Virus record (IMG/VR): IMGVR_UViG_3300050011_000306
Span: 1 to 50,937 of that record
DNA length: 50,937 bases
Source: a virus
Direction: 5' to 3' (one strand)
In this document: positions 45,348 through 50,937 of the stretch, in pieces
Numbering within the stretch: the first letter of the stretch is position 1
Layout of the letters: each line of letters begins with the position of its first letter
The notes under the pieces: generated by a model
Databases searched by the model: none
What the model was told of the DNA's origin: nothing
The model's input: only the letters and a program-made list of their open reading frames with translations
Program-made: the position numbers and the translations under genes

Positions 45348-46181
45348 ATGAAAAAAGACAAAAGTAAGCGAGCGCCCGAAAAAGACGAAGTCGAAATTCA
45401 AACCTGTTTCGCTGTGGGAAAAGAATCTTTTGAATACGTAAAGAGACCCCCACAACCGTTTATGACGGGAATTATAGACCCGGATTGGCCGTATACAGTG
45501 GCTCCGGGAATGAAAGACGGTGCAGGTAAACTCTCGGGGTTTACACGCAATCGAGACACCGAGAAAAACCAATACAAAGAAATCGAACCACTCTCTATAG
45601 AAGATTTGGGTAAGTTGCCGGTCGGCGATCTAATAGGTGGATACCTATTTATGTGGACAGTCTCTCCTTTTTTGATCGGAGGGTTGAAAGGCCACGATGA
45701 ATCGGCGACTAATTATCTGATTAAGTCGTGGGGCTTCGAAGCATGTTCCACCATTACATGGGCGAAGTGGGATAAGGATAGGAATGCTGGTTACGGAGGT
45801 GTGGGATTTTGGTTTTTGGGAAATGCTGAGTTTTGTATCGTAGCTAAAAAATCGGGAATGCCATCTATTCGAACAGGAACTTCTAGCCTATTAGTAGAGG
45901 GAGAAAATTCTAGCCCTTTGTTAGTCGAGTCGAAACAAAGACACTCGTCCAAGCCTCGGAGTATTCATGCTTTGGCAGAACGTCGTTTCCCGGGGCCGTA
46001 TTTAGAGATTTTCGGTCGCTACGGCGGCGTTCAAATACCCAAGACAAAAAATGGAGTAACGGAAAAAATAACAGTAGACTTCGGACCCCCTCCTTCAGGG
46101 TGGCGTGTTATGGGTAGCGAAGCCCCGGGAGACGGACAGGACATACGAAAATCGATGGACGATGCTATTTTATTTCCTTGA
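45348..46181 (+). CDS. MT-A70-type adenine methyltransferase, stand-alone
   Basis: 277 aa. The catalytic motif is GIIDPDWPY (44-49), a DPDW variant of DPPW, then LFMWTVSPFLIGG, SWGFEACSTITWAKW, NAEFCIVAKKSG and the C-terminal KPRSIHALAERRFPGPYLEIFGR. MT-A70 enzymes transfer methyl to adenine N6 in DNA or RNA, here probably protecting phage DNA. Its DNA is distinctly AT-richer than the flanking primase and polymerase genes, suggesting recent transfer. Confidence 0.85.
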   Translation: MKKDKSKRAPEKDEVEIQTCFAVGKESFEYVKRPPQPFMTGIIDPDWPYTVAPGMKDGAGKLSGFTRNRDTEKNQYKEIEPLSIEDLGKLPVGDLIGGYLFMWTVSPFLIGGLKGHDESATNYLIKSWGFEACSTITWAKWDKDRNAGYGGVGFWFLGNAEFCIVAKKSGMPSIRTGTSSLLVEGENSSPLLVESKQRHSSKPRSIHALAERRFPGPYLEIFGRYGGVQIPKTKNGVTEKITVDFGPPPSGWRVMGSEAPGDGQDIRKSMDDAILFP

Positions 46182-46206
46182 CAAAAAGGCAAAAAAGGAG
46201 TAGATT
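46178..46206 (+). promoter_or_regulatory. Promoter, sigma-70 type
   Basis: TTGACA, 17-bp spacer, TAGATT, starting in the stop region of the first methyltransferase. It would drive the next two genes separately from the operon. Confidence 0.65.
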
Positions 46207-46240
46207 GGTCTTGTATGAAATCTTCGGCTAGGAGGACAAA

Positions 46241-46822
46241 ATGAATACGAGAGTAGGACATCCAAAATACCCCGAACTCGGTGTAGGCGAAGTAATCAAC
46301 GAAACGAACGGCAAAGCAACAGTGGAGTTCGAAGACAAAACGATTGTGTTTCCTTTAGTGGATTTAGAAGTCATCCCGTCGCGTGATGTGGTATACGCCT
46401 ACCGAGACGGAGAAAAAATAGCGCTGGGGGAAGTGAAGAAAGAGCAGATCGACTTCGTGGTCGCGCAATCGCAAGACTGGGTATCAGTAGACGATCTAGT
46501 CAAGAAAGTAACAAAGCATTTTTCCGAATACACAATGGAGGACGGGTCTCCCCTGAACCAAGGCGGCTTTGACCCAATGTTTTGTGTGTCGCGTAAGAAT
46601 CCCGGTATTCTCATACGAACGGGTAAACTTATTTTTAGTAAGGCCCCGAAAAATAGCGGCTGCCAGTGGTTGTTTAAGTCTAGGGCGGCAGCATCACAGC
46701 AGGAAATATTGGCAGCGGTAGATTGCGCACTAGCAAAAGACAAATTCGTTTTCGCGGAGACCACTGATGCAAATAGCGATAGACTCGGAGTTCAAGCGGT
46801 TGATTCCTGCGTTACTGCCTGA
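46241..46822 (+). CDS. 193-aa protein with CarD-like start
   Basis: From MNTRVGHPKYPELGVGEVIN, with AGGAGG. VGHPKYPELGVGEVI and TVEFEDKTIVFPLVDLEVIP resemble the beta-barrel at the start of CarD/TRCF-type RNA polymerase-interacting domains. The rest (about 60-193) is unrecognised and helical. It overlaps the ParB-methyltransferase gene by 56 nt. AT-rich like its neighbours. Confidence 0.5.
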   Translation: MNTRVGHPKYPELGVGEVINETNGKATVEFEDKTIVFPLVDLEVIPSRDVVYAYRDGEKIALGEVKKEQIDFVVAQSQDWVSVDDLVKKVTKHFSEYTMEDGSPLNQGGFDPMFCVSRKNPGILIRTGKLIFSKAPKNSGCQWLFKSRAAASQQEILAAVDCALAKDKFVFAETTDANSDRLGVQAVDSCVTA

Positions 46823-48014
46823 GGAGTTCAGGCAACTAGAAGCGAACATTCTTCAAGACGGCGAGATTACGGTGCCGCTCGCTATCTGGAAGTCGGGGGG
46901 CAAGAATATCTTGCTCGACGGTCACAACCGCTTCAAGATTGCCGAGAAGAATGGTCTCAAGTTCTCTACAACCGAGATCAAAAAGCCCGACCGCGACAAC
47001 GCGAAACTTTGGGTTTTGAACCACCAACTAGGGCGTAGAAACCTGACCGATGATGTACGGCTCGTTTTAGTGGGTAAGCGATTGGACTCAGAGGTAGCCA
47101 TATCCAATAGCGAGCGTGCAGCTAAAGCAGGAAAAACCGGAGGAAAAGGCCGCCCTAAAAACAATAACTCGGAGGCCCAAAAGTCCCCCAAGCTAAAAAC
47201 GGCAACCATTAGGAAACGAAAAAGGATAGCAAAGGAAGAAAATGTTTCAGAAAAACGGCTTCGCGCTCTTCAAAAAGTTAAAAAAGACGCCCCTGAGCTA
47301 GAGTCTCTCGTTCAAGACCAGATTATTACGTTCAACGAAGCTAAAAAATTATCTTCTCTGTCCGGTGTCGCCCGCACGACTGCGGTTTCTCTAGTAAAGA
47401 CAGGAACAGACGTGCGTGCGGCTATTCGAACAGCCAAGAAAGAAGACTACAACACAGCGGTCGCGGCAGCTAAGCCGAAGGAGTTAGAGGGTACTTATCG
47501 TATTCTTTATGCCGATCCGCCGTGGAAGTACATCGGCCTGAATAAAATGGACGAACACGGGCATGCCGAGCGGCATTACGACTGTTTAGATGACGATCAA
47601 CTCAAGAAGTATAAGGTGAGCGGAAAGCGACTGGTGCGCGACATGGCCGACAAGAACGCCGTACTCTTCCTGTGGGTTACATCGCCTTTACTTGAGCGGT
47701 GTTTTGCGATCATCGAAGCGTGGGGTTTTGAGTATAAGTCTTCGTTTGTGTGGGACAAGGTGAAACACAATATGGGCCATTACAACTCTGTCCGTCACGA
47801 ACTACTTTTGATTGCAACACGGGGTTCTTGTAAGCCCGATGTATCGAAGTTGGTGGATTCGGTGCAATCAATAGGGCGCACAAAACATTCGGAGAAGCCG
47901 GAAGAGTTCCGCAAAATCATTGAGGGCTTATATGACCACGGCAGAAAGCTTGAGCTGTTTCGGCGCGGTACAGCTCCTGCGGGATGGGATATTGCAGGAA
48001 ACGAAGCGGTTTAA
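46767..48014 (+). CDS. ParB-like nuclease/binding domain fused to MT-A70 methyltransferase
   Basis: 415 aa. Residues 1-80 form a ParB/Srx-type domain (LEANILQDGEITVPLAIW, LLDGHNRFKIAEKNG). Residues 85-235 are a basic helix-turn-helix region (SEKRLRALQKVKKDAPELES). Residues 245-415 are MT-A70 with ADPPWKY (DPPW 250-253), VLFLWVTSPLLERCFAI and KPEEFRKIIEGLYDHGRKLELF. The fusion may target methylation to certain sites. The middle part (about 47090-47460) is AT-rich while the start is not, suggesting a mosaic. Confidence 0.85.
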   Translation: MQIAIDSEFKRLIPALLPEEFRQLEANILQDGEITVPLAIWKSGGKNILLDGHNRFKIAEKNGLKFSTTEIKKPDRDNAKLWVLNHQLGRRNLTDDVRLVLVGKRLDSEVAISNSERAAKAGKTGGKGRPKNNNSEAQKSPKLKTATIRKRKRIAKEENVSEKRLRALQKVKKDAPELESLVQDQIITFNEAKKLSSLSGVARTTAVSLVKTGTDVRAAIRTAKKEDYNTAVAAAKPKELEGTYRILYADPPWKYIGLNKMDEHGHAERHYDCLDDDQLKKYKVSGKRLVRDMADKNAVLFLWVTSPLLERCFAIIEAWGFEYKSSFVWDKVKHNMGHYNSVRHELLLIATRGSCKPDVSKLVDSVQSIGRTKHSEKPEEFRKIIEGLYDHGRKLELFRRGTAPAGWDIAGNEAV

Positions 48015-48030
48015 GGTATAAGGGGCCGCA

Positions 48031-50190
48031 GTGAAGACTCTGTACATCGACTTCGAAACCAGATCGACTGCGCAGTTGAGCGGACCCAAATCCGTGGGGT
48101 TGTACAACTACGCCACCGACCCGTCCACGAAAGCCCTGATGCTGGGCTGGGCGATTGACGAAGGCGAAGTTCAGATGTGGCTTTGCGAAGAAGAGCCCGT
48201 CCCGAAGGAACTGTACCACGCGCTTAACGATCCTCTCGTGCAGATCGTCGCGTTCAACAGCGCGTTCGAGCGTTACATCTTCAAGTTTGTGTTGGGCGTC
48301 ACACTTCCCGTTCGTCGTTTCCAAGACCCGCAGGCCAGCGCGCGTTACTTATCGTTGCCCGCATCTTTGGAAGATGTCTCCATCATTCTGGGTCTGCCGC
48401 GCGACTACGCCAAGGAAGCGGACGGCAAGCGCCTAATCAACATTTTCTGTATGCCCTCGAAGCGCAAGAAGAAAAGGGGCGAGCCCGTCGAGTACTATTT
48501 CCGCGATAAGGAAACGGACCCCGAGGATTGGGCGAAGTTCATCGAGTACTGTCGGCAGGACGTGGTAGCCGAGCGCGAAGTCATGCGCCGCGAGGTGCTG
48601 CTGGGCGTGATGCCTCTGCCGCCCAAGGAGCGCGAAGTCTGGATATTCGACCAGACGGTCAATGACCGAGGCATGCCGACGAACGTGGAGTTCGTTACCA
48701 AGGCATTCAAGATCGCCGGAATCGCGAAAAAAGCCGCCTTGGACACCCAGAACAAACTCACGGGATTGGCGAACGCGAATTCGGGCGACCAGTTGATACC
48801 TTGGTTGACAGAGCGAGGCTACGCCGAGGAGTCCATCGAGAAAGATTTCGTGGCTTCGGAGTTGAAGAACAACACGAACTTGACTCCACTATGCCGAGAA
48901 GTTCTGCTCAACAGGCAGACGGCAGCCAGCACATCCTATACGAAGTTCGCGACGATTCTCCGACAAGTCTCCCCGGATAAGAGATTGCGGAACCTGTTCA
49001 CATTCATGGGCAGCGCGCGCTGCGGTCGATGGTCAAGCACGGCGCTCCAATTCCACAACATGGCGCGACCCGACGAACGATTCGAGGACGAGGACAACGT
49101 CAACATGGCCCGTGCCATGGTTATGGCCGACGATTATGAAGCCATAGAGAAACAATTCGGGCATCCGACGCCTGAGAAGCCGGACCCGGGCGCGGTGTTA
49201 TCGGTAATCAAGTCACTTCTGCGTACGGCATTCGAAACCCAAGACGGCAACGAGTTCGCGGTGGCCGACGAGAACGCAATCGAAACGCGCGTGGGCGCAT
49301 GGGTATCGGGGTGCCAGCCTCTGCTAGATGTGTTCCACAAGGGTCGCGACCCGTATATCGATTTCGCGATGAAGACGACTCAGATTCCGTACGAGACTTT
49401 GGAGTTCGATCTCAAAAACAAGAAGGACCCCATTCGGCGCGGCGCGGCGAAGAAGCACAGGCAGCAGGCCAAGCCGGGCGTGCTGGGCTGTGTCTATCGC
49501 ATGGGCGCTGCGACCCTCCGAGAATACGCAGAAGGCTATGGCGTCGTAATGTCGCTGGAACAGGCTCAGATCATCGTAGACGTGTTCCGCGAGTCGTACA
49601 AGGAGATCGTCCAGTTCTGGTACATCTTGGAAGAGGCCGTTGACGACGTGCTCAAGGGCGCGAATACGGTTCGCAACGTAGGCCCCAACGGCTGCATCAA
49701 GATTGACAAGATTCCTATCCGAAGTCGGCACCCCATCCTTCGGATTCAGTTGCCCAGCGGTCGCTATCTGCACTATATGGACGCGCGCATCGAGAGCACC
49801 AAGATGCCTTGGACGCGCGAGACTAACGATCTGGATACTCTCGGTGTTCCGATCCGTGTGGATGTTTACAAACCCACGCTGGTATACGCAGGTCAGGACC
49901 AGAAGACGCACGGCTGGGGCGTAGTCACATCGCACGGCGGCAAGGTTTTCGAAAACATTGTGCAGGGCATCGCGCGAGACGTGCTGGCGCATGTGCTCCT
50001 GAAGTTCGAGAACGAACGAGGGCTGCCGATTTGCGGGCATGTGCATGACGAAGGGGTAACAGAGAAAAGTACCGATCCTTTTGCGCCCGGGGTGAGGGAG
50101 ATGGAGTGGGAGATGTCCCAGCCGATTTACTGGGCACCGGGTCTTCCTCTGAAGGGCGACGGTTTTGAAAGCACGTATTATCACAAATAA
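48031..50190 (+). CDS. polA: DNA polymerase, family A, with 3'-5' exonuclease
   Basis: 719 aa with a GTG start (AAGGGG upstream). The exonuclease domain begins LYIDFETRS and has FNSAFERYIF and EYCRQDVVAERE. The polymerase domain has motif A VADENAIETR (Asp413), motif B RQQAKPGVLGCVYRMG (477-492, Lys481) and motif C GHVHDEG (Asp673, Glu674). It replicates the phage genome. There is no 5'-3' exonuclease domain, as is usual for phage family A enzymes. Confidence 0.95.
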   Translation: MKTLYIDFETRSTAQLSGPKSVGLYNYATDPSTKALMLGWAIDEGEVQMWLCEEEPVPKELYHALNDPLVQIVAFNSAFERYIFKFVLGVTLPVRRFQDPQASARYLSLPASLEDVSIILGLPRDYAKEADGKRLINIFCMPSKRKKKRGEPVEYYFRDKETDPEDWAKFIEYCRQDVVAEREVMRREVLLGVMPLPPKEREVWIFDQTVNDRGMPTNVEFVTKAFKIAGIAKKAALDTQNKLTGLANANSGDQLIPWLTERGYAEESIEKDFVASELKNNTNLTPLCREVLLNRQTAASTSYTKFATILRQVSPDKRLRNLFTFMGSARCGRWSSTALQFHNMARPDERFEDEDNVNMARAMVMADDYEAIEKQFGHPTPEKPDPGAVLSVIKSLLRTAFETQDGNEFAVADENAIETRVGAWVSGCQPLLDVFHKGRDPYIDFAMKTTQIPYETLEFDLKNKKDPIRRGAAKKHRQQAKPGVLGCVYRMGAATLREYAEGYGVVMSLEQAQIIVDVFRESYKEIVQFWYILEEAVDDVLKGANTVRNVGPNGCIKIDKIPIRSRHPILRIQLPSGRYLHYMDARIESTKMPWTRETNDLDTLGVPIRVDVYKPTLVYAGQDQKTHGWGVVTSHGGKVFENIVQGIARDVLAHVLLKFENERGLPICGHVHDEGVTEKSTDPFAPGVREMEWEMSQPIYWAPGLPLKGDGFESTYYHK

Positions 50191-50199
50191 GGAGACAAA

Positions 50200-50937
50200 A
50201 TGGCAAACAAGAAAAAATTCATCCCGCTCACAAGTCTGGATAATCTGAGCGACGCACAGAAGACTGAGTACAAGGTTAACGCGTGCGAGTATTTCGAGAT
50301 TCCGCCCGAGTTGAGCCTGCTAGAATTCATGTGGCTGGACTCAGGTGACGCCGGTCGCCACCTCGTGCTCTACGCCAAGAAGGGCGCTACGGATATCATG
50401 AGGGGCAACCGCGGAATCTCTGTTGACGAGATCCGGGAAGTGGTGGGCGACGGCTCCATCATGTTCATCGCCAAGGGCCACGACAAGACAGGCCGCACAG
50501 ACGTGGCCGTAGGCGCCGCAGACACCCGGGGCCGCAGTGGCAAGTATCTGTCGGACGCAATCATGACAGCGCAAACGCGCGCTACCCGCCGCCTCACGCT
50601 TCAATTCGTAGGCGGGGGCCTGCTCGACGAGTCAGAAGTTCAGAACACGACCACGGACATCTCCCGCGCAACTCAGCCCTTGGCCGAAATCGCAGCCCCG
50701 GCTTCGCTCTCACCCAATCCTTCGGCGGGCCGCGATGTGACTCCTATGAAAGTTGGAGACACGGTGCAGATGCCAAACGGGCAAGTCTTGCCGGTTGTCG
50801 AAGCCGGAACGTCCTCCATCGATCCGAAAATCATTGCTGCGGGCGACAGTCTAGTGAAAAATATTATCGAAGCCACCAACGCGACTATTGCCGCCGCAAT
50901 CGCAGAAGAGCCCAAGAAACGTCGTCGCCGGAAGAAG
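50200..50937 (+). CDS. Putative recombination-associated protein (cut by window edge)
   Basis: 246 codons open to the end. SLLEFMWLDSGDAGRHLVLY, AKKGATDIMRGNRGISVDEI and SDAIMTAQTRATRRLTLQFV then GGGLLDESEV resemble phage proteins found where ssDNA-annealing recombinases (Erf/Rad52/RecT class) occur, with the A-x-T-x-A-x-RR-x-x-L...GLLDE signature. The visible end is a basic run (KKRRRRKK) after a Pro/Ala linker. Family not certain. GGAG 6 nt upstream. Confidence 0.5.
   Translation, partial: MANKKKFIPLTSLDNLSDAQKTEYKVNACEYFEIPPELSLLEFMWLDSGDAGRHLVLYAKKGATDIMRGNRGISVDEIREVVGDGSIMFIAKGHDKTGRTDVAVGAADTRGRSGKYLSDAIMTAQTRATRRLTLQFVGGGLLDESEVQNTTTDISRATQPLAEIAAPASLSPNPSAGRDVTPMKVGDTVQMPNGQVLPVVEAGTSSIDPKIIAAGDSLVKNIIEATNATIAAAIAEEPKKRRRRKK

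Overview
The window is one end-to-end segment of a tailed double-stranded DNA bacteriophage genome (or a phage contig from a metagenome). The evidence is a large-terminase gene running off the left edge, virion-type proteins, phage replication genes, six phage-borne tRNA genes, a GroES co-chaperonin and seven putative homing-type endonuclease genes (six HNH or endonuclease VII-like, one GIY-YIG). Genes are tightly packed, with ATGA and TAATG stop/start overlaps and strong AGGAGG-type ribosome binding sites. Several promoters match the bacterial housekeeping consensus (TTGACA-N16/17-TATAAT-like), so the host RNA polymerase is probably used. The host cannot be named. An RlpA-like peptidoglycan protein and O-antigen-style sugar genes hint at a Gram-negative host, but this is inference.

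Left arm, minus strand (1-24234). It holds the terminase, a secreted trypsin-like protease, small membrane proteins and two histidine-rich paralogues. Two beta-rich structural proteins follow at 6.3-7.5 kb. A glycan cassette at 7.5-15.8 kb contains Gmd, a GDP-fucose-synthase-like SDR, a ColD-like PLP enzyme with His instead of the catalytic Lys, a GT11 fucosyltransferase and five other glycosyltransferases. Fibre-like virion proteins come next, one carrying a DUF3494 (ice-binding-type) domain. GroES and two tRNA clusters (Trp, Gln, Pro, His; Asn, Ala) complete the arm. The glycan genes sit between structural genes and overlap one another, so they probably modify the virion or the host surface late in infection.

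Centre (24262-25757). About 1.5 kb is gene-free and is where the two transcription directions diverge. It carries twelve copies of GGTGACAGCAT in two orientations and spacings, a second inverted repeat family and AT-rich tracts. It is the best candidate for a replication origin or master control region.

Right arm, plus strand (25807-50937). Small early-type genes at 25.8-30.2 kb are followed by a run for nucleic-acid metabolism: a Pth2-like protein, DNA ligase, AAA ATPase, nucleotidyltransferase, metallophosphoesterase, dNMP kinase, HD hydrolase, DnaQ-like exonuclease, an OB-fold-like protein, prim-pol/helicase, two MT-A70 adenine methyltransferases (one fused to a ParB-like domain), family A DNA polymerase and a putative recombination protein cut by the window end.

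The most unusual features are: a tRNA-Glu-like element with its halves in permuted order and no acceptor stem (42541-42607); a hairpin family placed 26-29 nt ahead of three separate HNH genes; an HNH gene bounded by a 27-bp hairpin-bearing direct repeat; the ice-binding-type virion protein; and the sugar cassette with its His-PLP enzyme.
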